Part shown: one piece after another, positions 43,059 through 54,200 of the stretch
Position numbering within the stretch: the first letter of the stretch is position 1
Layout: each line of letters opens with the position of its first letter
Assembly (NCBI GenBank): GCA_030435675.1
Contig: CM059623.1
Span: 6,970,012 to 7,034,011, forward strand
Source of the DNA: Steinernema hermaphroditum
Lineage: Eukaryota; Nematoda; Chromadorea; Rhabditida; Steinernematidae
Direction of reading: 5' to 3'
DNA length: 64,000 bases
Translations under genes and position numbers: made by a program
Notes under the pieces: generated by a model
Told to the model about the DNA's origin: nothing
Databases searched by the model: none
Seen by the model: the letters and a program-made list of their open reading frames with translations, nothing else

Positions 43059-45834
43059 TTATTTTGAGGCACGGAACCTCTTGAACAACGGATGACGGTC
43101 GTCGTCGTTCTTCTTTGGTTTTTGCGTATAGGTAAGCGAACTGGCACCCGACATCGCCCCCATAGAGGTTTCCTTTCTCGTAAACTAAAACAATGCTATG
43201 AGTGCATGAAGGCACAGTCACTACTCACTCGACTGCCAGCATCCTTTCCGTCAACGGTTTCCTCCTTCACGTCTTCTTCCTCGGCGTCAGCATCCGAAGC
43301 TTGCAACACCTGATGAAGTAGCTGCATCTGAGAATCCTTGGTGCCTAACTTGAGATCTTCATTTTCCATTCCTGGGAGACGATTAACGACCTACAATTAC
43401 ATTCACGTGACCAGCATAATTATGGTAATATGGATACCTTGTAGGCATATCCCTGGTTCACCAAAAACCGTTGGCGCTTTCTTGAATATCCCATCTCGAC
43501 TGTGTCCTGCGACACCAAGGAATAGAAAAATGCATTGAATGCGTCACTTGAATTCTTCTTAGCACGCAGGATTCGGCCAAGACGTTGGGCTTCTTGTCGA
43601 CGACTGCCCCCATGAGCCGAAATTTGAATCAGCACATTGGCTTCGGGCAAATCGAACGACGTGTCTGCTACCTGAAACCGAGAAGTGTGCGGAATGCCTC
43701 ACACGCCAGCGTACCTTTGACACGAATATCGTGTTGACCTTGGGGTTGTGCTGGAAGTTGGCCAAAATCTTCATTCGTTCACCTTGCGACGTTTCCCCAT
43801 AAAGAAACGGTTTGTTCATTTCGATGGCGTACTTCTTGAGAGCAAACACATTGTCAGAAAAAACAATAATCTGGAACTTATGCCATAACCACAACTACCA
43901 GAACTGATCAAACCTTATCGTTTCGCCTTTCGTGATAATTAATCAGGAACTGACAAATTCTAAACTTGTTGGGGTTCATCACCGACAGAAGCAGTCGCCT
44001 CGCGATGGGAGACTTCAGATAGTGGTGGTAGAATTCAGCGGTCATCGCACACCAAACTTCGGCACACTGCACTTTGGCGATGTGACCCGCCTTCTGGAGC
44101 TCCATCCAATTCGCTTCGTAAATCTTCGGCCCGATCAGGAAATTCAAGTCAGTAATCTTGTCATCCTCTCGTACAAGGGTGGCCGTGAGACCAAGCTTAC
44201 AGTGTGCCTGGACAATAGTCAGCACACGACGGAACATCTTGGCCGGAATAGTATGTACTTCTAAAAGATACACTTTACAAGTTAAACTGCATCAAAAGGT
44301 ACCATCCAAAAGTACTATGCCCCATTCCTGACTTTCGATGTACTTCATCGCTTCTTCAGCTGCCAGTGTACGTTTTCCGGAGTAGGCCACCATAGAGTAG
44401 GTGCTAACGCATACGACCGGCTTATTGGCGTCGGCACCTGTCGGCACGGGATCGCGTGCTTCTCTAGTGAACCGGATAATTTGATTCTCTTGGATCGTTG
44501 ACCATAGCTGAAGAATGGTTGTTAGACTAGTCAACGGGTACGCACTCACTTTGAACTGCGCCTTCCACTGTTCCACGGAAACATTGCTGGTGGCTAGGCA
44601 AAGACAACGTTTGTTTACTGTAGTTGCTGCCGTGACGCCCACTAGAGTTTTACCGGCACCACATGGCAACACGATGACGCCTGAGCGAGCACGGCTGTTA
44701 CCAAACATCTTCCGCAGACTCTTCTCCTGGTAGGGACGCAACGTAGTCGATGGCTTCAAGTCGATACCAAGATTCGGATTGATGGTATCGTTGCGGAAGT
44801 CGTACTCTGCCAGCAGAGGATACTCCAGTTCAATACAACGTTTCTGGACGGTTTCGATGGTCTCTTGCCTGATTTCGAAAGTGAGCAACTGCAGATTACG
44901 GATGGCATCGTCATCCTCGTCTTCCTCTCCGTCCAGTTTTCCGTAGAACTGATCTATATCTTCGGGGACGCTGTTTTCACTCTGCTGTTTCGCGGGATCA
45001 TCTATGTTTGTCTGTCCCGGAACTTGCGTATTCCCTGGAATTGTGATTTTGCCCTGAGTGCCGGACTAAACATAGGCGAAGGGATAGAGAAAGGTGGGTG
45101 CGCGGGGTTCTACCATAGTCTGCAAATTGGTAGTCTCGCTATCTGAAACTAAACACTTCTGAATGACAGCATCACGGAGCAGCTTCTGCATGACATCCGA
45201 ATGTCGAGATTCAACGAAGTACCGGTTATGCTTCAGAACCAATTTGACCTTTCCGTAACTTAGCGTGCACATCTGGAAGCAGTTGGTCGGCACAGAGAAT
45301 AAGAAGCCAACAAGTACCTTAATAAACTCGCAGATTCCATTCGGCAACGCAGACTTTGACAAGCGACTGAGATATTCGATGATGTCGTTCGTTTGAAGGC
45401 CGATGGACACAGCGGCATACAAGGAATACGCAGTCAGCTTGTACTCGTGAATATGCTCGGGACGACACACAGGCTTAACGAACGAGATCAATACTGAGGT
45501 GAGTCGATCATACTTCGGAAATTGCGATGAGAAAGTCGTGAGCATGCTTGTACACCGGTGAGAAGGATTCGAGGAATATGTGACCGTCGGGAGCGACCCA
45601 GAGCGGCCTGGAAGCATGGTCGGGCTTCAGAGACATCTCGCTGCGGTAGTCCCTCGCGCCGAACTCGTCCGTGCCGGCGTTGCTCATCGACTCCGCCTGC
45701 TGGCTGGCGGCCTTCGGAATGCCGCCTCCACTTTCAGCGCCAGAGGAAGACCATGATTTGAAGGAGGACTGCGAGCCCTCATCCATGTCGGCATGGTACG
45801 TATCCCACTTCCCCTTGCGCTTTCGGTAGCTCAT
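43059..45834 (-). CDS. xpb-1: TFIIH DNA translocase/helicase XPB (ERCC3)
   Basis: XPB is the 3'-5' translocase of TFIIH, needed for promoter opening and nucleotide excision repair. The start at 45834 ([14 protein letters not shown]) lies directly behind an acceptor (gttttccttcag). Landmarks in order: [70 protein letters not shown], Walker [12 protein letters not shown], the DEVH box built across an intron (LLDEVHTIP), the RED motif [46 protein letters not shown], and motif [14 protein letters not shown]. The tail is [15 protein letters not shown] followed by HPLFKRFR. More than ten short introns; all catalytic motifs are present. It is the first gene of a likely five-gene operon. Confidence 0.95.
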
Positions 45835-46120
45835 CTGAAGGAAAACGGGATCAGCAAAGCACGGAGCGACGTTAAAGCAGTATCAGCGGAAGTTCTGCGC
45901 GAATACATACACCAACGCTCCGGATCACCGATACGCTCCCAAAGAGTCCACAGCGATTCCAGGAAGCGATGCGATCGCCTCGATCCCAAGGAAAGGAAGA
46001 GAAACACCGCGCAAGGAACGCCTCTTTGAGTTTCGAAAATTCGACGTGCCGTGCTGAGACCGTCCGTATATATATCACACGCCGCTCAATCGTATGACCT
46101 CACGGCGTATCAGCATAAAT

Positions 46121-46584
46121 GCCCATTTATACTCTGCGCGACACAAACAAAACGCCCTTTTTGGTGTCGCTTAGCTTGTCTACGTTTGACTATTTAAGCA
46201 AAACCGAATAAAACTGCAGAGTCATGATGCTTTCGGATCGGGCTATCAAACCATCATCTGAAAAAAATCTTAGGTTAACTTTAAGTAGGTTAAGTTAACT
46301 GTCGCTTAGCTTCAACTTGACTGTCGCGCAACTGTGTCGCGTAGCTGCGCGACAGTCAACTTGAAGAAATGGATACAGTAGACAAATCGAATTTATCAGG
46401 GATTTCGTGCCAAGACCAAGCAAAATCCAGTAAATGCCAGCCTCCGATAGAAGGATTGTAGCTCGAAAACGTGCAGGCCTACAGCGAAACGGATTTCACC
46501 ATCGTGTTCGCCGTCAAAAACTGGGTAGGGGTTGTGGAACTCTCAAAAAGAGAAAATTTTTTCACGATGACACTGTCCCTTTAA
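46121..46584. mobile_element. Deletion derivative joining e1 left half to e2 right half
   Basis: Bases 46121-46366 match the left half of element e1 (24281-24513), up to its hairpin centre; 46367-46584 match the right half of e2 (25855-26074). The junction lies at aag/aaatgg, present in both parents. It ends cactgtccctttaa like e2. Confidence 0.75.
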
Positions 46585-46595
46585 AGGGGGTGTGC

Positions 46596-49500
46596 CGACA
46601 ATTGCGCGAAAAATAATTGCGCGAAAAATAATTGCGCGACGACAATTGCGCGAACGACAATTGCGCGACGACAATTGCGCGAAATTCAAGTTGCGCGACG
46701 ACAATTGCGCGAAATCCAACTTGCGCGAACGACAATTGCGCGAACGACAATTGCGCGACGAAAATTGCGCGAAATCCAAGTTGCGCGACGACAATTGCGC
46801 GAAATCCAGTTGCACTTCAAGTTCAAGTTTCAAATCTACAGTGATATAATGTGTCACACCCCATTATTTGTCCACTCTCGACGAAAGGCAAAAAAAAACA
46901 AACAACAAATTTATTTCAAAGAAAACAGAAACAATTTTCAAAGAAACAACGAAGGGCCTACGGAAGAAGGGCTAACAACAAAGGGGAGGAACGGCTCACG
47001 GAGGAAGGTCTTCAAGAACCATGTGGAGAAGGGCGGCTTACGGAAGAAGAGCTTCGTCTTCGAGGACGGCGCGGAGAGCTGCACGAGCGATTTTAGGCCT
47101 TAGGTGTAAGCTATAAGAGGTTGCAATTTGACGAGGTTGAGGTTGCCTCTGCGGAAATGAAAACTCTGTTGGTTTATCTTTTATCCTTTTCTATCTGAGT
47201 GGCTATCTGTGTACATATTCTATCATCTCCTATATTCCTTATTCAGGTATGAAGCCGATCCTCTGTCTATTACTTCTTTACACCGCATTTGTTGCCGCTA
47301 ACGGGAGCGACTCAGATGAAGCAGAGCTTAGCATCCGCATCAGGCCCCATGGAACACCTCATCACGCCCACGATGACATATTAGAGAGTGTGGAAATTGA
47401 CAATCACAGCGACCTTTTTGATATAAGCGACGAGCCAGTAATTGAAGGTAAGATTATAAGTTCGGGAAATATAAGTTCAATTTAGATTTAGATCCAAATG
47501 AAATTCAGTTCATCCAATCTTCGTCCGAGAAAACACGAAGAACCAACAAATTTGGAACGGGGGTGGTTATGGCCGAAGGGTTCACCTATAGGAAAGAACG
47601 GGTCTTGCGCCGCATGCCTGGCTTTTCAGCTTATCGCTGCGTGGAAAGACTATGCCCTGCAAGAGTTCACGTTAATGATGAGACCCTTAAGGGAAAAGTC
47701 ATTAGAAAGCATAAAGGACATAATCCTGACTACACCTGCGTTCAGGTTTTGTATTCATATTATTTCAGATAATATTGTTTTAAATTTAGGTGCGAGAGGC
47801 ACTTGACAAGCTTGAAGAAATTGGGCGCAAAACTGCTTTGGAAACTGATCGGAAGTCTGTGAATAGGGACGCTCTCCAAGCAGTTCGCAACAAACTGACG
47901 GATGAGGCTCTCAAGAAGCATTTGTCCGCCAACTCCAGCGTACTCGGAAGAGATTTCGTGAGCAGGAGGGAGATCATGTAGCGAACATTCCGGAGCCCCA
48001 TGCTTTTGAAATTCCAGAGCGTTTTAGAAAGGCTGAAGGGTTCAAGCAAGACACCGGTTTGTTGATTCACGACACAAATTTCTTTACTAGTTATGTTTAG
48101 AGGAAGACTTTCTTCTAGAAGACATTAATGAAGATGGACTAAGAGCTGTTATCTTTATGACAGAGTCCGGACGAAAAATGCTTGAGAAATCAAGGGATAT
48201 CGCATTCGATGGAACATTTGGGATAGTGCCCCAACATATGTACCAATTAGTCACCATTCATGCCTATATTGAAGCCTCATCAGTCCCTATTGTATACTGT
48301 ATAACAAATCACAAAACTCGAACCTTGTACAGGTTAGAAAAACGTACTAAGAACCTTAATTTAAATAATCCTTCAGACGCCTGTTCGAAGCAGTTGATGC
48401 ACGTCTGGAGCAGAAGCCGCGGTCATGCATGAGTGACTTCGAGCTCGCAGCTATCCAAGCGGCTCGGGAAGTGTGGCCAGAGATTGATGTGAATCTGTGT
48501 CACTTCCACATGGCACAATCTGTCTTCCGAAGGATTCAGAAGGACCCGACTCTCTTGAAACGCTACACAAGTTCGGAGGAAGACAGAGTCATAATGAAGA
48601 GCCTTGCCAATCTGGCCTTCCTTCCGGTTGACCGGGTCTATGAGGGATTCTGCGCGCTCTGGGACGAAGCGGATGGAATGGATCCGTTGTTTAGGTCTTT
48701 TTTTCGAACCTACATAGGACCTGACAATGTCCCAGAGGAAGCAATCCCTGAATTTACGCCTGGTTGTGCCGCAGACGGTATTTGTATTGTAGTGAGGCCA
48801 CAATTGTGTCATGTTTTAGATGTTATCCGTAGCCAGCTCGTCAACGAACGCCAGCGCGGAGTAACCTACCCGCTATCAATGTGGAACTTGTACCAGAGGA
48901 CGCTGAATGGACAAACACGCACAAATAATGCAATCGAAGGATGGCATTCCACGATTAGGCGCGCATTTGCAGGAAGGCCCCAGATGACCGTCCTGTTAAC
49001 TCGGTAAACAGCTAAGAGAGACTTTTTTAACGACGAGTTTTTAGGATTAAATCAGAGCAGGCCTTCGCTATGAGATCCTTGAGAGAGTACAAGATCAACA
49101 GAGAACGTGGACTGCGCCAAAGGCCTATGAGGTACAAGTATCGCACTCAAAATTCGCTCTTCATCGACTTGGTTCGACATTGGCCAGACGACACCGATAC
49201 ACCAGTGGAATATTTAAGAAAACTGGCGACACATGTTCAATCGCTTGGCGAAGATAACGTAGATCCGGGCGAAGACTGCGAAGACTATGAAGACCAGGAA
49301 GATAACAACAACGACGACTTAAATAACAACGGCGATAGCGACTTCTTTTTCTCCAGCGATTCCGACAATGATGTTTAATGATGTGTTGTAAAGTGCATGT
49401 AGAGCAAACAATCAAACCACAGTGCGCAATCAGCTTCGCGCAACTATCGTCGCGCAACTTGGATTTCGCGCAACTATCGTCGCGCAACTTGGATTTCGCG

Positions 49501-49627
49501 CAACTATCGTCGCGCAACTTGGATTTCGCGCAATTGTCGTCGCGCAATTGTCGTCGCGCAACTTGAATTTCGCGCAACTGCCGTTCGCGCAATTGTCGTC
49601 GCGCAATTATTTTTCGCGCAATTGTCG
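46596..49627. mobile_element. Mutator-like element (MULE), apparently complete
   Basis: Inverted ends begin CGACAATTGCGCG and consist of about ten tandem variants of ttgcgcgacgacaa / ttgcgcgaaatccaa over about 220 bases on each side (46596-46815 and 49430-49627). Between them is a multi-exon transposase gene. I see no clear target duplication. The left neighbour ends, and the right neighbour begins, with a TTAAAGGG-type element border. Confidence 0.85.
47249..49378 (+). CDS. MULE transposase with FLYWCH zinc finger
   Basis: Exon 1 starts MKPILCLLLLYTAFVAANG, which looks like a signal peptide and is odd for a transposase, so the true start may differ. Exon 2 carries a FLYWCH-type zinc finger (AEGFTYRKERVLRRMPGF; AYRCVERLCPARVHV; KHKGHNPD). 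The MULE transposase domain follows, with a plausible DDE triad: D in IAFDGTFGIVP, D in CMSDFELAAIQAA, E in TRTNNAIEGWHSTIRRAF; CHFHMAQSVFRRI is also typical. The C-terminus is very acidic (DCEDYEDQEDNNNDD). About six short introns. One step in frame near 47940 needs either a 26-nt intron or a frameshift. Otherwise the gene looks intact. Confidence 0.82.
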
Positions 49628-49636
49628 CGTAATCTT

Positions 49637-51139
49637 AAAGGGACACGGTCATGGCAGAAAAAAGTTTTTTTAAAAATCTGAAAAAATTCATGCCCGTGTT
49701 TTTGAGGTTGCTGAACACGATGGTGAGTGGCGATTCTAAGTTCGCCAAGTAGTTTCCTAGAAACAGACCACAGCGCGCGATCTGTGGTTTGTCAATGGTC
49801 CCGACGCAGGACGCTAGTCCCGACGCGATTTGCGCGACGAATGCGATTCGCGTACTGTAGTGTCACCATTTTCTGTTGGTTTTGCTAACTTTTGAGGAAC
49901 AAAACATCTTCAAAAGCATTTGTTTCGACTTATTTCACTTGCTCGCGTTATTTCTAGTGCAGAAAAAGATCTTCGCCATGATTTTGGCGATTTCGAGGGT
50001 TAGTTTCACATTTCACGAAACGTTCCATATTTCTTTTCATCCGATGTTATTGCGAGTTTAAGAGTTTTGAAATCCCAAGCTTTCATTTGTGCCCCCAGCG
50101 ATCGGTCGGGTCGTCCACTCGCTCTCTCTCTCTCTCTGAGGCTGTCTGAGCCGAATGAGTTAAGTGAGCGGTCGTTCTCGGCCGTCGTCGTTGGCGCAAT
50201 GATCGCCCCGGCTCCCAGAAGGCCTGGAACACCAGGGAGCCGTAGTTCCACCGTCTCGCCAAAAAGCCCGTCACGACCGCCCGACTCTACCCGCGCCGCC
50301 AGAGAAGCCGAAGAAGCGTTGCAACTCCGAAGTCCGCGCCGCCAGCCGAACCGAAGATGATTCTCCGCTCCGTTGGCTCTGCTCCACCGCTATTCCACTT
50401 CCGGAATCAGCTCTTCACGACTTCGATGCCCGCGCAAACTAATCGACCGCAAACTAATCGATCAGCGACCACGGTGTGACTATGTTCTTCTTTGTGCATA
50501 TATGAGACGTCCTGCACGGCGTAAGCCGCTGATTCGGGAAGATAAATCGTGTAAATCGTGTAAATCGAAATCCCAAACCACCAGGGGATTGTCCAAATCA
50601 TACTTAAATCCTTTAAATATCAATTGTAAGCGTCAATATAACTGTTACTGCCATTTTACGTTTTATATAACTGGAATTCTACCTGTATTTAGGAGGTGTC
50701 CCTATTTATACATGATAAGAATTAGCAGAAAGTTCTGCATCGAACAGCGAAAGTCGCCTAGTTGTCATAAAATACAACTAAAACACGACTGATTGTTTTC
50801 CCACGTATATGTCACTGTATATTCAGCAACGAACCCTCGAAATCGCCAAAATCATGGCGAAGATCTTTTTCTGCACTAGAAATAACGCGAGCAAGTGAAA
50901 TAAGTCGAAACAAATGCTTTTGAAGATGTTTTGTTCCTCAAAAGTGAGCAAAACCAAACCTACAGTACGCGAATCGCATTCATCGCGCAAATCGCGTCGG
51001 CATTGACAAACCACAGATCGCGCTCTGTGGTCTGTTTCTAGGAACCTACTTGGCGAACTTAGAATCGCCACTCACCATCGTGTTCAGCAACCTCGAGAAC
51101 ACGGGCACGAATTTTTTCAGATTTTTACCGGGTCCCTTT
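49637..51139. mobile_element. Palindromic element e3, TTAA-type end, with inserted repeat
   Basis: The left arm (49637 to about 50001, opening AGGGACACGGTCATGG) is mirrored by about 50830-51139, ending cgggtccct. The arms include gaacacgatggtgagtggcg and cttgctcgcgttatttc. The TIR start AGGGAC and the TTAA neighbour resemble e2, so both belong to one broad group. The loop (about 50003-50829) contains repeat family B. No transposase. Confidence 0.75.
50098..50520. repeat. Dispersed repeat family B, copy 2
   Basis: It resembles 19697-20150 (see there). It lies in the loop of palindromic element e3 and so was either inserted into it or carried by it. A CT microsatellite (ctctctctctctctc) lies near 50120. 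Confidence 0.65.
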
Positions 51140-51244
51140 ATGCAACCGCACCTCCGTCCACCTCTGCAGACACCAATTATGAGAATATGTCCGATATATC
51201 CCAGTTTATTCACACTTATACAAATATTTCAATTGAACTCGTCG

Positions 51245-54200
51245 TCACCTCTCGACCAAACAGTTTTCCTCTGCACTGTCAGGAGGCGGAGGAGTTTGGC
51301 TTTCACCCGCGCCCTTCGCGTCCGTTTTCGCCTTCGCTGAGTACAGCTTTTGCAGCGTTTCATCTAGCTTCCCCGATCCTTTCAATTCTTCGTAAAGAGT
51401 GTAGAGACGCAGCGCCATCCTCGCGTCTTCTACAGAGCAGTGTTCCTTCTCTTGAATTTTCTCTTCTAAAAGGACATGCATTAGTATATTCGATCCTAGG
51501 AAAGAGCGTACGGAAAAAGTGATAAGCGAGAAACCGTAGTGGAAGCATTTTGTGGTTGAGTAAATAGAACATATGGACCGTATCCCGAACTTGTGTAGGA
51601 GGTGCCTAAACATATAACCAGTTGTAAATACAAAAATGTTGCTCTTACGAAAAGTTTGAGAACACCGAAGTCGTTATCGAGGCCATGCCCGACGAAAACC
51701 ACCTGAATATGAACATTTTCGAGTGTCGAAGCTAATAAAAAAACGAACTTTTTGTTCGATAAGATAGAGTATCTTCATATAAGTATACTTTTGAGTTGTA
51801 AGATATCGCGTCGTCGTCAGAGGATTCAAATCCCCTTCAACGATTCCGCTGAACTGCGTGAGGTAATCGTGGACGTCACAGCTAGGGATCCGGATATAAT
51901 CATCGATGAGAATTCGACCCTTGGCATCGATACAGCTCACGCGTCCAGCTTGTTGAGTTTTCTTCGCGTTCTGCAAAATGAAAAAAAAAAGAAACTACAC
52001 TGGGTGACGCAAAGCAACACTAACCCCGAGCACAACAAATTCCGCATCCATTCCAACGATGTCACCAGCTTTTGGAATGTTGTCTGTGTTGATTTTGGCT
52101 ACCTCCGCGTTGCTGCCTGCTGCGAGATTCATACCGTGCCAGAACACTTCCTTTGGGATGGCTTTACGTGTTTCTATTACGTTTTTGACAGCCGGATGCT
52201 CAGATTGGACGTAGAGAAGTATAACGGGCTGTTTCCAACGCATATCCAAATGCAAAGCAGTGTGCTCATCCACTTTGGCCGCTGTTTCATCGTTGACAAC
52301 AACCCAGTTCTTGACATGGCCGTTTGGAGGATTATTTCGGGGTCCAATGCACACTTCGGAGACGAGATATGACGGCACTGCTGCTGAGTCCTTGGCAGGA
52401 GTGCCAATGGCCATCACAGCGCTCGCCAGATGGTAGACTACTGTATTCGCTTCACCGGTAGCGGTCTAAAAGTTTTCCGCATGGATATGTGAACGTTGAC
52501 GGGCATACCTCGGACACCGAACACAAACCCTCTCGAGTACAAGAAACGTAGATAGAAGGGGCGAGGTAATGCGACCATTCACGGAGATCAGGCAAACTTT
52601 GGGTCATCCTCAAAGAAGAGCTTCCACTTGCAACATCGAGTAGCCTTAAATGGCGAGATGATGAGTTCCACTGGTATGAACAGCATACATGTTGTCATTA
52701 GAAGGATGGGAGTAGCGGCAATTGATTGTGCGGCACTCATTCCCGTATCTGCAAGGCTTCCTCGCAGGTGATCGGGATTCGTACACACCGAAAGGATGAT
52801 TCGCTGTGGGCTTCCGCTCAGAGTGTTTCAACTGGAACGTCCAGAAAGACTGTGCTGCTTGACTGCTGATGTCGGTGTCGATGAGGAGCACTGGCGGCAG
52901 AGAGCGGACGCGCCTTGTTGAGCTTTTCTGGGCATGTTTGTCGCATTTCTCACATTTGTGACTGGCTTGATCCTTGCGAAGTATGCTATGCTCAACAAGA
53001 TGACAAAAAGAAAGTGGTGTCATCTTGTCATCTAAAAAAAGTCACTACTAGCGAGCGTCACCGAAACTCACGTTGACGTTGAGGATAAGTAAGCGTCAGT
53101 ACATGTGAGGACGACTTGCTTGAAGAGATACTTGAATCAGCGAAACAGCTCAAGCACCGGCAGTTCTCCTCGTACTCCATTTTAACAAAATCGCCGATAG
53201 TCTCTCCGTTCTCAGTGTCGACTTCCTGTTCCTACATGTGAAGAGAACGATATAATCCTGTGCAAAACAGCTGTTACCTTCTGCAAATAGCCCAGGAGGA
53301 AGTGAAGGAACTTCTGCGTTTTTTCACGTATCTTCAAATCATCATCTTCTTCGTTATGTTGCTCAACTTGGTCAAATGTGTTTGCCTCTTCTAGTGTTTT
53401 TAGTGACTGCACAAAAAGACTGCTCTGAAATATTATAGCCTCACGGAAGCGACAAAAATGCACTCATAATCCAGCAGCTCCGCCACCAAGCGTAAAGGGC
53501 GGAAACATAATTGCAATTCTTTCGGGGCGACGTCATCTATGCTCGTCTGCTCTCAGAACAGAGACGTAAAGGCTTAGAGGTTAAATATCACCACAGTCGC
53601 CGACATTAACCATTTACATTGAAATCATAGGATTACGATTATTCATAAGTTTGTGGGCAGTAAGCGTTCTTCATAATTTCTGAACAGATGTGCCTTTTTC
53701 AAATACGCGTCCTAATGACTGTGAAGCTTTGTTTACAATCGCCTCTGCCAAACGATCATTTAAAGACTCGCTTCGTTTTTCACTTCCACATACGACAAGC
53801 TTCTTCACTTGATGAAAAAATATGCCAAAAGGGTTGGTCTTCAATATATCGTTTGTCCTCTCTGTGATGTTTTCCTAAGTGTACACCGGCGTAAACGACG
53901 TAGAGTTTGAAAGCTACATCGGTAAACAACAATTTCGCCAGCGCGAAAAGAGATCTCATGGACCACTGACCAATTACCACAGCATTATGAAAAGTGTCCC
54001 GTAGCATTTCTATTTCTCGCTTCAGCTCACTTTCCACGCTTAATTTTTGGTGTGCCAATAAACAGCCCTAAGTGACGGCAAATGACAAAATGTAAATGTG
54101 ATGAATGAGAAATGTGCACTCCAGAAATCGATCTGTTAAATGCGGCTGTTGCAAAGATGAAGTTCTTACCGACGCTAGATAGCTTTGCCTCAGAGCAGGA

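Noticed and set aside
46598..46815. Regular short repeats that could suggest a CRISPR array
   Set aside because: Units are contiguous, of variable length without unique spacers, and mirrored at 49430-49627 as transposon TIRs in a eukaryotic genome.
47249..47310. MULE protein as a secreted protein because of its signal-peptide-like N-terminus
   Set aside because: The rest has a FLYWCH finger and a transposase DDE domain between TIRs. A wrong start or first exon is more likely.
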